Counted from the stretch's first letter, positions 27,304 to 37,161 are shown. The stretch is 64,000 nt of DNA from Sphingobacterium chuzhouense (GCF_014692525.1 NZ_JACNYL010000003.1:186001-250000), one strand, 5' to 3'. The notes: generated by a model not told the origin, from the sequence alone. A program made the numbers and translations.

Positions 27304-27966
27304 ATGTCATCGCCTTACATCAACATACATACCCATTGCACCCTTGCGCCGACAGCACAAATCTTTTCGCTTCCCAACGTCATTATATCCAAAAACTATC
27401 TATTCCCCCATCCCTGTTCACTTGGCATACATCCTTGGTATATCGAACGGAATGCCACTGCGCAACTGGATGCTCTTCACCAATATGGAAAAAAGAAGCA
27501 GGTTCTAGCCATCGGCGAGTGTGGACTGGATAAGCTTTGTGATACAACATGGACGTTACAAGAAATAGTCTTTCGAAAACAAATTGCTTATGCAAACAGT
27601 ATTCAAAAGCCCTTAATTATACATTGTGTCCGTGCTTACCAAGAATGCCTCCAGATACTTCGCGAAGAAAAAGTGCGTGTCCCCGTTATCTTCCATGGTT
27701 TCGAGAAAAAAACTGAATTGGCGGCACAAATCCTCCGCTATGGCTATTTCCTCAGCCTAGGGAACGCACTCCTTTCAGGAAAAAAAGACGAACTTATTCG
27801 ACAAATACCACTTGAGAGAATTTTATTGGAAACGGATGATAAATCTGTCAATATCATTGATATTTATGCTTATTTTTGCCGCGTTCGAAAAATAGAGATA
27901 CAGCTCTTAAAAGAACAATTGTATCAAAATTTCATGCATATATTTAACTATCCGATAGGAAAATGA
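27304..27966 (+). CDS. TatD-family metal-dependent hydrolase
   Basis: 220 aa. The five metal/catalytic sites of the TatD family can be seen: HTH near residue 9-11, E in IGECGLDK, H in IIHCVRA, H in VIFHGF, and D in LLETDDK. TatD proteins are deoxyribonucleases or phosphoesterases of the amidohydrolase fold. The ATG at 27304 is preferred over a TTG at 27298. A TATATTTG -7-like sequence ends 3 bases before this ATG. The stop overlaps the tcdA start by 4 bases (ATGA), a sign of translational coupling. Confidence 0.9.
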   Translation: MSSPYINIHTHCTLAPTAQIFSLPNVIISKNYLFPHPCSLGIHPWYIERNATAQLDALHQYGKKKQVLAIGECGLDKLCDTTWTLQEIVFRKQIAYANSIQKPLIIHCVRAYQECLQILREEKVRVPVIFHGFEKKTELAAQILRYGYFLSLGNALLSGKKDELIRQIPLERILLETDDKSVNIIDIYAYFCRVRKIEIQLLKEQLYQNFMHIFNYPIGK

Positions 27967-28694
27967 AAGATTTATCTTGGTTGTCCAGAACAGAAGCTTT
28001 AACAGGACGCAAGGCATTAGAAAAATTAGCAAGTTCACATGTAATGGTACTCGGCTTGGGTGGTGTAGGTTCATTTGCTGCAGAATTCATCTGCCGCGCA
28101 GGAGTAGGTAAAATGACTATTATTGATGGCGACACCGTAGATCCATCAAACCGGAATCGGCAATTGCCTGCGCTTGCTACCAATCACGGTGAATCCAAAG
28201 CACAAATCATGAAAGATCGTTTACTGGCTATCAACCCAGAGCTAGAGCTTCACGTTATTCAAGATTTTATTATACCAGAAAAAATATCGGATCTTTTAGC
28301 GTCAAATCCCGATTATTGTGTGGAGGCGATTGACAGCATTACGCCCAAACTATTTTTCATCAGGCAGGCTCTGGAAGCAAAAATTCCTTTTGTCAGTTCG
28401 ATGGGTGCCGGAGGAAAAATAGATCCTACCAAAATCCGTATTGCCGACATCAGTAAATCGTATAACTGTAAACTTGCACATCACATCCGCAAGAAACTTC
28501 GCAAACATGGTATTCGTGATGGTGTTAAGGTAGCTTTTTCTACGGAACTTCCCGACAAGAAATCCCTACTATATACCGATGGCAGCAATTTCAAGAAATC
28601 CGCTTACGGAACCATGTCCTATCTACCGGCTGCATTTGGTGGCGCCATTGCTTCTGTAGCTATTCGGGATTTGATCGGCAAGGAAGTTAATTAA
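27963..28694 (+). CDS. tcdA: tRNA threonylcarbamoyladenosine dehydratase
   Basis: 243 aa E1-like enzyme (ThiF/HesA fold) that cyclises t6A37 to ct6A in tRNAs reading ANN codons, using ATP. The nucleotide loop GLGGVGSFAAEFICRAGVG and the NRNRQLPAL motif (conserved Arg-rich loop) identify the family. It is the last gene of the purA-pabB-tatD-tcdA run and overlaps tatD by 4 bases. Confidence 0.93.
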   Translation: MKDLSWLSRTEALTGRKALEKLASSHVMVLGLGGVGSFAAEFICRAGVGKMTIIDGDTVDPSNRNRQLPALATNHGESKAQIMKDRLLAINPELELHVIQDFIIPEKISDLLASNPDYCVEAIDSITPKLFFIRQALEAKIPFVSSMGAGGKIDPTKIRIADISKSYNCKLAHHIRKKLRKHGIRDGVKVAFSTELPDKKSLLYTDGSNFKKSAYGTMSYLPAAFGGAIASVAIRDLIGKEVN

Positions 28695-28708
28695 TATCAT
28701 TATCTTCG

Positions 28709-28733
28709 ATATTACTAATTAAATTAGTAATAT
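28709..28733. repeat. 25-bp perfect AT-rich palindrome before the DnaQ/GIY-YIG gene
   Basis: Arms ATATTACTAATT and AATTAGTAATAT flank a single central A and match exactly. It ends 6 bases before the GTG start of the fusion nuclease gene. It could be an operator, or a hairpin ending the tcdA transcript, although no T-run follows. Confidence 0.55.
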
Positions 28734-28739
28734 TGCAAC

Positions 28740-30128
28740 GTGAATAAACAAAAACACTTTGCTATCGTCGATATTGAAACAACGGGTAGTCATGCCGGTG
28801 GAAGTCGTATTACGGAAGTCGCCATTTTGATACACAACGGGAAAAAGATTATCGAACGGTATCAAAGCCTTGTCAATCCGCAATGCCCTATTCCTTTCGC
28901 CATTCAAATGCTGACAGGTATCACACCGGATATGGTAGAAGATGCACCTACTTTCGGCGAAATCGCAGAAGATGTATACCATCTTTTACAAGGTAAAGTT
29001 TTTGTAGCGCATAACGTCAACTTCGATTATTCGTTCTTAGTAAAAGAATTGAAGCAAGCAGGTTATGATTGGCAAGCACCAAAACTCTGCACTGTTCGGC
29101 TGTCCAGAAAAATCTTTCCTGGACACCGTTCCTACAGTCTAGGAGATATCTGTAAAGTACGCGAAATCAACATTACAGCACGACACCGTGCCATGGGTGA
29201 CGTCGAAGCTACTGCGGAGCTCTTTTCCCAACTGCTTGTACACGATGAAAATCAATATTTGCAAGAGAGTTTGCAAAAGAATACCGAACATCGATTACCT
29301 ACACATCTTTCTTTAGCACAATTTCGAAGGCTTCCTGAAACTGCGGGAATTTATATTTTCAGGAACAAAAAAGGGAAAATCATCTATGTAGGAAAAGCAG
29401 TTAATATACGAAAACGTGTTTTAAGCCATTTCGGAGGTATAAACACAAGTTTAAGACGACAGCAATTTATAAACGATATCGCAACGATAGATTTTGAAGA
29501 ATCCGGCACCGAGCTTATGGCGCTTCTTATGGAGTGTCAAATGATCAAGAAACATTGGCCTATTCACAACCGGGCATTGAAACGCTATGAACCAAAATTT
29601 GTACTTATCCATTACGAGGATATACGGGGCTATAGTAGATTGGCCATAAGCAAAGCAGCTGGTCATACAAATAACATTCGCTATTTCGAAACGGCACAGG
29701 AGGCTAATTTATTTTTAGCCAATCTGTTGGAAGAATTTAACTTAGCTCCTATGCTTTGTACATTCTATTCCCCCTCTACAGAAACACGCGAAGACAGAAA
29801 AATTCAAGTAGAAACACTCCCTTCACTAGAGGAGCACAACCAAATTGTCGATAATATATTTCAACAGCTGAGTCATCGAAAAAGATCATTCCTGCTTATC
29901 GATCGAGGACGGAACGAAGAAGAAAGCAGTTATATTTATTTTAAAGAAGATAAGCTCTATGCTTTTGGATTCGTAGAATTTGTCCAACAATGGTCTAATG
30001 TAGAAGATATCGTTTCCTACAGGGATAAGTGCATCAGCAATTTTTATATGCAGCAGATCGTGCTACAATATGCAGAGCGCCATCCCGAAAAAATAAATAT
30101 CTTACCTTCGATATCCGAAATTTCCTAA
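28740..30128 (+). CDS. DnaQ-like exonuclease fused to a UvrC/Cho-type GIY-YIG nuclease
   Basis: 462 aa. The N-terminal DEDDh 3'-5' exonuclease domain (1-170) has VDIETTG (D11, E13), [10 protein letters not shown] and [10 protein letters not shown]. The middle domain (about 195-275) is a GIY-YIG endonuclease: [20 protein letters not shown] and IRKRVLSHF. The C-terminal third (about 280-462) is not recognised. Similar fusions are known in Bacteroidota and Actinobacteria and are thought to act in DNA repair. Start is GTG, and no ATG suits the family better. It converges on fbp with a 4-base overlap (CTAA). Confidence 0.92.
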   Translation: MNKQKHFAIVDIETTGSHAGGSRITEVAILIHNGKKIIERYQSLVNPQCPIPFAIQMLTGITPDMVEDAPTFGEIAEDVYHLLQGKVFVAHNVNFDYSFLVKELKQAGYDWQAPKLCTVRLSRKIFPGHRSYSLGDICKVREINITARHRAMGDVEATAELFSQLLVHDENQYLQESLQKNTEHRLPTHLSLAQFRRLPETAGIYIFRNKKGKIIYVGKAVNIRKRVLSHFGGINTSLRRQQFINDIATIDFEESGTELMALLMECQMIKKHWPIHNRALKRYEPKFVLIHYEDIRGYSRLAISKAAGHTNNIRYFETAQEANLFLANLLEEFNLAPMLCTFYSPSTETREDRKIQVETLPSLEEHNQIVDNIFQQLSHRKRSFLLIDRGRNEEESSYIYFKEDKLYAFGFVEFVQQWSNVEDIVSYRDKCISNFYMQQIVLQYAERHPEKINILPSISEIS

Positions 30129-31126
30129 ACTTTATCCATAAAGCTCAGTACTTTATCGACCATATTTTTGCTACCGATAACAATTGGTGTCCGTTGGTGC
30201 AAATGTGTTGGCTTCATCTCCAATACCCTTTCTTTGTCGGATACTGCTTTTCCTCCCGCTTGTTCGATAATAAATGCCATGGGGTTACATTCATAAAGCA
30301 AGCGCAGTTTTCCATGCGGATAACTCGAAGTTTCTGGGTAGAGAAACACGCCTCCCGTAATCAGCGTTCGGTGAATATCAGCCACCATCGAACCGATATA
30401 ACGGGATGTATAAGGTCTAGATGTGTTACTATCCTCTTCCTGACAATATTTGATATAACTTTTGATATATTGTGGAAATTTCAAATAATTTCCCTCGTTC
30501 ACTGAATAAGACTTACCATCTTCCGGAATTTTCATATCGGGATGAGATAAACAAAATTCTCCAATAGATGGATCTAACGTAAAACCGTTCACCCCCTTCC
30601 CTGTCGTATAAACCAGCATAGTGGAAGAACCATAAATAACATATCCCGCTGCAATTTGTTCGTGGCCGTACTGCAGTATTTCTTCTTCAGACACCGGCAC
30701 ATCAAGCATTTTTCTTCTGTAAATAGAGAAGATGGATCCAACAGATACATTTAAATCAATATTAGCAGATCCATCCAACGGATCCATGCACACCATATAT
30801 TTACCTTTGCTCGTTAAATTTTTTAACGACAATTCGATACACTCTTCGTGTTCTTCCGAAGCGATATAACAACATTCACCACCTCTGGTCAACGCTTCAA
30901 TAAACTGCTCATCCGCATATACATCAAGTTTTTTCTGCGCTTCACCTTGCACATTGTGATGACCATTTTCTCCCAATATATCAACCAATCCAGCTTTGTT
31001 GACTTCCCGGTTAATAATCTTAGCTGCGATACCAATGTCACGTAACAATCGCGAAAGTTCTCCTTTTGCATAAGGAAAATCAGCTTGCTTTTCAATGATA
31101 AATTGACCCAATGTTTTGAATGCCAT
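30125..31126 (-). CDS. fbp: Fructose-1,6-bisphosphatase class I
   Basis: 333 aa gluconeogenic phosphatase. The metal-binding motif [10 protein letters not shown] and the following [10 protein letters not shown] are diagnostic; the N-terminal regulatory segment and the C-terminal [16 protein letters not shown] are typical. Cytoplasmic, hydrolyses fructose 1,6-bisphosphate. Convergent with the fusion nuclease gene and divergent from ppk1. Confidence 0.97.
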   Translation of the reverse strand: MAFKTLGQFIIEKQADFPYAKGELSRLLRDIGIAAKIINREVNKAGLVDILGENGHHNVQGEAQKKLDVYADEQFIEALTRGGECCYIASEEHEECIELSLKNLTSKGKYMVCMDPLDGSANIDLNVSVGSIFSIYRRKMLDVPVSEEEILQYGHEQIAAGYVIYGSSTMLVYTTGKGVNGFTLDPSIGEFCLSHPDMKIPEDGKSYSVNEGNYLKFPQYIKSYIKYCQEEDSNTSRPYTSRYIGSMVADIHRTLITGGVFLYPETSSYPHGKLRLLYECNPMAFIIEQAGGKAVSDKERVLEMKPTHLHQRTPIVIGSKNMVDKVLSFMDKV

Positions 31127-31164
31127 AAGTATAGTTGTTCCGTTTGGTGACTAATTTCACGGCA

Positions 31165-31172
31165 CAAAGCTA
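31165..31172 (-). promoter_or_regulatory. -7 promoter element of fbp
   Basis: TAGCTTTG on the minus strand fits TAnnTTTG, 38 bases upstream of the fbp ATG. No exact -33 match at the usual distance. Confidence 0.4.
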
Positions 31173-31380
31173 CACAAGCAAATCAAATTAAAAAACTGAT
31201 TTTCAGCTTATTGTATAATATACACATATTTACTCCATTGATATTCAAGCGATTATTTTTGATATTTTTTTTGTTTTTTTGTAAATGTATCGTTCACTCC
31301 TTTTCCATCTTTTAACATCTTCTTCATATTTTCGTTATATTTAAGACACATTAGGAAAGTATATTTAAAGCGATCAAGCA

Positions 31381-33459
31381 GTGGCAAAGAAAAAGATGAT
31401 AAATAGGTTTATTCCGCGTGATATCAGTTGGTTGAGTTTTAATGGCCGCGTATTGCAAGAAGCTGCTGATGAGAACGTGCCACTTTCCGAACGCATTAAA
31501 TTTTTGGCTATCTTCTCGAATAATTTAGATGAATTTTTCCGTGTAAGAGTAGCTGGGCTAAAAAGAGCGCTGATATTTAGCGACAAAGAAGCAAAAGAAA
31601 TTTTCTTCGAAAAACCTCAGGTTATCCTGGATCGGTTAAATGACTTGGTTATCCAACAGCAGCAAAACTTCGATCACATTTGGTCGGAAGTGCAGGCTGA
31701 GATGGTGAAGAAAAAAGTTTTTATTAAAACCGATGAAGAACTGAACAAGAAACAACAGGAATTTGTCAAACTATATTATGAAGAAGTAGTAGAATCTAAC
31801 GTTATTCCCTTGATGTTAGATGATGCACGCCATATATCTTATTTGCGGGACAAAAGTCTTTATTTAGGTATTGCGATGCACAAAACGGATTGGGAATACG
31901 AAACCCGTTTTGCGATTATCGAAATTCCAACACACGATAATGGTCGTTTTATATTATTGCCTTCCCCCAAAGGAGAGAAACACGTCATGCTTTTGGAAGA
32001 CGTTATCAAATACAATTTACCGCATATCTTTTCTTACTTCGGATTTGATACTTTCAAGGCACACGCTTTTAAAATTACGAGAGATGCGGAATTTGACATC
32101 GATAATGATATCAATACCACGTTGGTCGAGAAAATTGAAAAGGGAATTAAAAATCGTAGAAAGGGGAAGCCTACACGATTCGTCTTTGATAAAGATATGG
32201 ATTCCACGCTTGTAGCTTTTCTGATCAAAAAGCTGAACCTTTCGAAAAAAGACAGTATCATTCCTGGACAAAGAATCCATAATTTCAAAAACTTCATGGA
32301 TTTTCCTAATATTTTCAAGTCCGAAAAACTGCCATTAGAACGTCGTTCGTTCGATCACCCGGACTTCGCAGGACGACAACGTATCAGCGACGTGTTGGTC
32401 AAAAAAGATGTGTTACTCTCGTTCCCTTATCACACATTTCATCCGATCATTGATTTACTCCGTGAAGCGGCAATTGATCCCGACGTGCGTTCCATACAGA
32501 TCACTATTTACCGCATGGCGGAAAATTCCAAAGTAGCCAATGCACTCATTAACGCAGCGAGGAATGGAAAAGAAGTAACCGTCATGCTCGAACTACGTGC
32601 CCGTTTCGATGAGAAACATAACTTGACTTGGAAAGAACGGTTTGAGACGGAAGGTGTAAAAGTACTACTCGGTATCCCAGATAAAAAAGTACATGCGAAA
32701 CTCTGCATTATCAAAAAAAGGGTTACCAATAAAACTATCCAATATGGGTTTGTGAGTACTGGAAATTTCAATGAAAAAACAGCCAAGATTTATGGTGATT
32801 ATTGTTTAATGACCAGTAACCGGAATATTATGGCTGATATAAACAAAATTTTTACAGCCTTAAAAAAATCCAAAGGAGACTTGTCGCAAGGATTAAAGTC
32901 CTGTAAAAACCTACTGATAAGTCCGAATAATATGCGAACGACATTTCTTTCGCTCATAGACAATGAGATTGCGGAAGCTCGTGCTGGAAACAATGCACGT
33001 ATAATCATTAAGATCAATTCATTGAGTGATAAACTGCTTATCAGACACTTGTATCAAGCTGCCGCAGCGGGCGTTAAAATTGAAATGATTGTTCGCGGAA
33101 TTTATTGTGCTGTTAATCAAAAGAAATTCAAAATTCCACTTCATTCCATCAGCATTGTCGATGAATATTTGGAACACGCCCGAGTAATGTATTTTTATGC
33201 AACAGGCAAAGAATTGGTCTATATTTCGTCCGCCGACTGGATGCCGAGAAATCTCGACTTCCGCGTAGAAGCTGCAGCACAGATTACGAATAAAAAAATT
33301 AAACAAGAACTCATCGACATGTTAGAAATACAGTTAAAAGACAATGTAAAGGCTCGGATTTTAAATAATAAACTGGACAATACTTATGTTCAAAACACCA
33401 AACCGCCACACCGTTCACAAGTGGAGTTGTATAAGTATCTGCGAAAGAAAACGAAATAA
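31381..33459 (+). CDS. ppk1: Polyphosphate kinase 1
   Basis: 692 aa, GTG start. It reversibly polymerises the gamma phosphate of ATP into polyphosphate. The N-terminus IPRDISWLSFNGRVLQEA is diagnostic, followed by the head domain and two phospholipase-D-like catalytic domains. The autophosphorylated His lies in KKVHAKLCIIKKR and the second conserved His in YLEHARVMYF. The length is normal. The 254-bp AT-rich divergent spacer to fbp is poly-T rich and holds no other gene. Confidence 0.96.
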   Translation: MAKKKMINRFIPRDISWLSFNGRVLQEAADENVPLSERIKFLAIFSNNLDEFFRVRVAGLKRALIFSDKEAKEIFFEKPQVILDRLNDLVIQQQQNFDHIWSEVQAEMVKKKVFIKTDEELNKKQQEFVKLYYEEVVESNVIPLMLDDARHISYLRDKSLYLGIAMHKTDWEYETRFAIIEIPTHDNGRFILLPSPKGEKHVMLLEDVIKYNLPHIFSYFGFDTFKAHAFKITRDAEFDIDNDINTTLVEKIEKGIKNRRKGKPTRFVFDKDMDSTLVAFLIKKLNLSKKDSIIPGQRIHNFKNFMDFPNIFKSEKLPLERRSFDHPDFAGRQRISDVLVKKDVLLSFPYHTFHPIIDLLREAAIDPDVRSIQITIYRMAENSKVANALINAARNGKEVTVMLELRARFDEKHNLTWKERFETEGVKVLLGIPDKKVHAKLCIIKKRVTNKTIQYGFVSTGNFNEKTAKIYGDYCLMTSNRNIMADINKIFTALKKSKGDLSQGLKSCKNLLISPNNMRTTFLSLIDNEIAEARAGNNARIIIKINSLSDKLLIRHLYQAAAAGVKIEMIVRGIYCAVNQKKFKIPLHSISIVDEYLEHARVMYFYATGKELVYISSADWMPRNLDFRVEAAAQITNKKIKQELIDMLEIQLKDNVKARILNNKLDNTYVQNTKPPHRSQVELYKYLRKKTK

Positions 33460-33462
33460 TCG

Positions 33463-34065
33463 TTAATCTATTCCACTAACACCACCCGAGACCACTAATT
33501 TCATGGCATCCGTTGCTGTCATATCCAGACGTTGCACATTTGACGCCTTCACTACAACAACCTGTCCAGCAACAGAATAAGAGTAAGGAAAGTAAACTAT
33601 AACTTCATCTGGCAATCCGATCTTATTTAAATCACGCTGTGTTAGAAAACCAATTTTTTTCAATCCGGTTTCATTGACTAGCACCAATACGGGCTCATTA
33701 AACTTCTTCGCATCACCCACAAAGGCTTCCGTAAAATCCTTTATAGAAGAATATAAGGTATTAAATAACGGAATCTTATCAATGGTTCGTTTTAACCATG
33801 CACGTATTGGCTCTGTAACAAATGTCGTAAAAACCACTCCTACCAAAATAAGAATAACCAGCACCGTAAGTATGCCGATGCCTGGAATATATAGTGGGTG
33901 TCCATGCTCATCTTCTAAAAAGTGTGTTGTAAGATTTAAAGCATTATCTAAAGACGCAAACACCCAAACAATTAAAAACACAGCCCCCGCTACCGGCACG
34001 GTAACCAGTGTACCTTTTATAAGATAATACAACAACCTTTTTTGTGTAAACTTTTTCATCATCAT
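33463..34065 (-). CDS. DUF502-family membrane protein
   Basis: 200 aa with two strongly hydrophobic segments near residues 12-35 and 54-82 and a soluble C-terminal part (RTIDKIPLFNTLYSSIKDF). This matches the DUF502 family, found widely in bacteria and annotated as membrane proteins of unknown function; plant homologues are COV-like. The stop is 3 bp from the ppk1 stop. It follows murF-alr by 10 bp on the same strand, so they are probably co-transcribed. Confidence 0.85.
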   Translation of the reverse strand: MMMKKFTQKRLLYYLIKGTLVTVPVAGAVFLIVWVFASLDNALNLTTHFLEDEHGHPLYIPGIGILTVLVILILVGVVFTTFVTEPIRAWLKRTIDKIPLFNTLYSSIKDFTEAFVGDAKKFNEPVLVLVNETGLKKIGFLTQRDLNKIGLPDEVIVYFPYSYSVAGQVVVVKASNVQRLDMTATDAMKLVVSGGVSGID

Positions 34066-34075
34066 CTATTTACGT

Positions 34076-36505
34076 CTATCCATAGAAATATACTCTCTTC
34101 ACCCTGTCAGAGATATTTACCAACAACTCATAAGGAATCGTATCAATGTGCTTTGCCGCCTCCATCAAGTCTGGAAATACTACAACCTCATCCAATTCAT
34201 GTGCCACAATATCTGTGACGTCAAGCATGCACATGTCCATACAAATCGATCCCACTGTCCTTATCTTTTGGCCGTTAATAGACATCTCTCCTACACCACC
34301 GCCAAAACGTCTACTGTAGCCATCTGCATATCCGATTTTTACAGTAGCTATACGGCTCGGTCGGTGCAATAGCCCTTTTCTGTCATAACCAACCGTTGCT
34401 CCTTCAGGCAGTTCTTTAATTTGCGTAATGGTGGTTTTTAGTTCGCTTACCTTTTCCAGTGTCATTTTTCCATCCATATCCACCCCATATAGCCCTATCC
34501 CCAAACGTACCATATCCATATAGGCAGACGGCCAATTTGCAATACCTGAGGTATTTGCTATGTGGCGAATCACTCTATAGCCCAATCTCGCTTCTAATTT
34601 ATCTACACTCGATGAGAACATCGCAATCTGTTGCATTGTAAAATCATCATGTTGCCTGTTTCCTGAAGCAACCAAATGGGAGAATACCGTCTTAACGTTA
34701 ATCTCCGATGCAGCGGATAATAGTGCGGTCAATTCTTCCATCTCATCGGGCAAGAAACCTAAACGATGCATGCCTGTATCTATTTTAATATGAATAGGAA
34801 AATCTTTTTGTTTGCGAATTCGTAGAAAATCTATAAAAGCTTTTAAAATGCGAAAGCTATATATTTCTGGCTCCAGATGAGCAGACAACAAACTTTCAAA
34901 CACTTGCTCATCTGGACTCAACACCATAATAGGTAAGTCGATTCCATGCTGCCGCAGTTCCACACCCTCGTCTGCAAACGCAACCGTTAGGTAATCTACC
35001 TTATTAAATTGCAGAAGGTTTGCCACCTCATAGCTACCGCTTCCGTAAGAAAATGCCTTGACCATGACCATCAATTTAACATTTGGCGGTAACATCGAAC
35101 GATACGCCTGTAAATTATGTTCCAATGCACTAAGGTTAATTTCCAAAACGGTCTCATGTGATTTAGCGACCAATAATTTGCTTACGTCTTCCAAGTGATA
35201 TCTTCTGCTTCCCTTGATAAGGATAGATTCATTTTCCAACGTGATATTCCCCAGATTTCGCACCAGCTCTTCCGTTGAATCAAAAAACAACAGTGTTGTA
35301 TGCAGTTTATCCTGTAAATGACGTAAAGATTTCCCCACAATGATTATGCGGTTCAGATTTTGCTGCCGCAATATAGAAAGAAGCTTTGCCTCGAGATGGT
35401 CGTTCAAACCATCTATATCAGACAAAATAAGTGTCTTTTTTTTATGTTGTTGCTGTTGGTGTAAAAAGTCCAGAGCAATTTGTAAGGACGCCAGATCGTT
35501 TGAATAGGTATCATCAATAATAGAGCAATTATTCCGTCCCGTCTTGAGCTGCAAACGCATCTCTAGCGGACGTAACCGGCCTAATTTATGTGGAATCGCA
35601 TCCAGCGGATAACCTAAAAACAAAAGTGTAGTCAAACAAATAAGTACATTTTCTATCGAAGCTTTATCCACAAAAGGTACAGCAAAGGTCACAATCTCTT
35701 GTCTATAACTCACCTGAATAGATGAACTCTCTGCATGCATTTCTTCTATACGCAAGACCTTCACCTCATCCATATCACGCTCTCCAAAAGTAAATACTCT
35801 TGTTTCAGCAGCCAGGTATTCCTCAAAACCATAGCGCGAAGGAAAGATGACATCTTTGGTATGCTTAAAGAGTTTTAATTTCTCTTTGATTTTCAATGTC
35901 TTGCTAGCAAAACCGTCGGCATGCGCTACTCCAATATTGGTCATGATACCTATATCTGGACAAATCATTGCCTCCAACTGATCCATCTCACCCGGCAAGC
36001 TAATACCTGCCTCAATAATGGCACAGTCATAATCATCCGCAAGATTCCATAGCGATAACGCTACCCCCAATTGCGAGTTATAGCTTTTAGGGCTTTGGTA
36101 AACTTTCTTATCTTCCTGCAATAGTTGAGCGAGCCATTCTTTTACTATCGTTTTACCATTACTACCCGTGATCCCGATAACTGGTTTTTTGAATTTTTTA
36201 CGATGATGTCGTGCAAGATCTTGTAAAGCGCCCAAAACGTCATCTACCCATAAAAAGCTCGCTTCGGGGTATAACGAAGTATCTATATCATCACGCGACA
36301 CAACAAAGGCACGAATGCCCTTCTGATAGGCATCAGGAATAAACGTATGTCCATCACGCACATTCTTCAACGCAAAAAAAAGACTATGCTCGGCGTTTCT
36401 TATTTTGCGGCTGTCATAGGCCAAATCATAGATTGGCTTTTCCGCATCGTGAACCACGTGTCGTTTGCTATGGATATGGGAAAGAATAGATGCAAGTGTG
36501 TACAT
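34076..36505 (-). CDS. murF-alr: Bifunctional MurF (UDP-MurNAc-tripeptide:D-Ala-D-Ala ligase) / alanine racemase
   Basis: An 809-aa fusion. Residues 1-450 are the MurF ligase: P-loop GITGSNGKT (K118), the Asn/Asp motif in NNCSIIDDTYSND, and the DLAYDSRKI N-terminal UDP-binding segment. Residues about 451-809 are the PLP-dependent alanine racemase: Lys483 in MVKAFSYGSG is the PLP Schiff base Lys, GYDRKG supplies the catalytic Tyr, and SICMDMCMLD is the conserved metal/substrate loop. The fusion is known across Bacteroidota. It makes D-alanine and joins D-Ala-D-Ala to the precursor. Divergent from recX. Confidence 0.95.
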   Translation of the reverse strand: MYTLASILSHIHSKRHVVHDAEKPIYDLAYDSRKIRNAEHSLFFALKNVRDGHTFIPDAYQKGIRAFVVSRDDIDTSLYPEASFLWVDDVLGALQDLARHHRKKFKKPVIGITGSNGKTIVKEWLAQLLQEDKKVYQSPKSYNSQLGVALSLWNLADDYDCAIIEAGISLPGEMDQLEAMICPDIGIMTNIGVAHADGFASKTLKIKEKLKLFKHTKDVIFPSRYGFEEYLAAETRVFTFGERDMDEVKVLRIEEMHAESSSIQVSYRQEIVTFAVPFVDKASIENVLICLTTLLFLGYPLDAIPHKLGRLRPLEMRLQLKTGRNNCSIIDDTYSNDLASLQIALDFLHQQQQHKKKTLILSDIDGLNDHLEAKLLSILRQQNLNRIIIVGKSLRHLQDKLHTTLLFFDSTEELVRNLGNITLENESILIKGSRRYHLEDVSKLLVAKSHETVLEINLSALEHNLQAYRSMLPPNVKLMVMVKAFSYGSGSYEVANLLQFNKVDYLTVAFADEGVELRQHGIDLPIMVLSPDEQVFESLLSAHLEPEIYSFRILKAFIDFLRIRKQKDFPIHIKIDTGMHRLGFLPDEMEELTALLSAASEINVKTVFSHLVASGNRQHDDFTMQQIAMFSSSVDKLEARLGYRVIRHIANTSGIANWPSAYMDMVRLGIGLYGVDMDGKMTLEKVSELKTTITQIKELPEGATVGYDRKGLLHRPSRIATVKIGYADGYSRRFGGGVGEMSINGQKIRTVGSICMDMCMLDVTDIVAHELDEVVVFPDLMEAAKHIDTIPYELLVNISDRVKRVYFYG

Positions 36506-36554
36506 GATAAATTGTAAAGGACAAATTTCATCAATATTTTCAACAATACTATTA

Positions 36555-36587
36555 TTTAGTATATAAAAACAAAATTATTTAGGTTTG
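36555..36587 (+). promoter_or_regulatory. Promoter abutting the recX start codon
   Basis: TAGGTTTG (36580-36587) fits TAnnTTTG, with TTTA (36555-36558) 21 bp upstream. The -7 element ends 4 bases before the recX ATG, so the start of transcription would fall at or near the initiation codon. Confidence 0.45.
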
Positions 36588-36591
36588 CAGG

Positions 36592-37074
36592 ATGGACGAA
36601 TACAGGAAACAGAAAAAAACGCTGACACCGCTACAAGCTAAGGCAAAAGCTGAAAACTACTGTGCTTACCAAGAACGTGCCCAGCAGGAAGTACGAAACA
36701 AATTATATGAATGGGGACTTCATCAAAAAGAAGTAGAAAATATCATCGTCCAACTCATTGAAGACAACTTTCTTAACGAAGAACGATTTGCAAAAGTATA
36801 CGCTTTAGGTAAGTTTCGTATGAAAGGTTGGGGGAAAATCAAGATAAAGCAGCATCTTAAGGCAAAAAATGTTTCCGAACCACTCATTCGTATCGCCCTA
36901 AGAGAGATAAATCCGGACGAATACGACAAAAAAATAAAAGAAACGATCGAGAAAAGATTAAATAAACCCATAAAAAAACTTTCTTTTACCGAAAAATCTA
37001 AATTGGCCGTTTATTTACAATCGAAAGGATTTGAAAATGATATTATTTTTGAAAAAATAAACCAAACAATGTGA
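36592..37074 (+). CDS. recX: Regulatory protein RecX
   Basis: 160 aa, all helical and charged, made of three-helix repeats. AENYCAYQERAQQEVRNKLYEWG and NEERFAKVYALGKFRMKGWGKIKIKQHLK match RecX, which binds and limits RecA filaments. recA is not in the window. Gene start just after a -7 promoter element. Confidence 0.93.
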   Translation: MDEYRKQKKTLTPLQAKAKAENYCAYQERAQQEVRNKLYEWGLHQKEVENIIVQLIEDNFLNEERFAKVYALGKFRMKGWGKIKIKQHLKAKNVSEPLIRIALREINPDEYDKKIKETIEKRLNKPIKKLSFTEKSKLAVYLQSKGFENDIIFEKINQTM

Positions 37075-37161
37075 TTTTTCATGTTGATGAACAGCACCCA
37101 ATAATATTCTAAGCAAATATTATAAACGTAAAAAAAATTAGGTTTAAATGCTCAAAAACCG

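Noticed and set aside
31127..31380. T-rich fbp-ppk1 spacer as a possible RNA gene
   Set aside because: Only poly-T/A runs; no stable hairpin, tRNA-like fold or terminator was seen.
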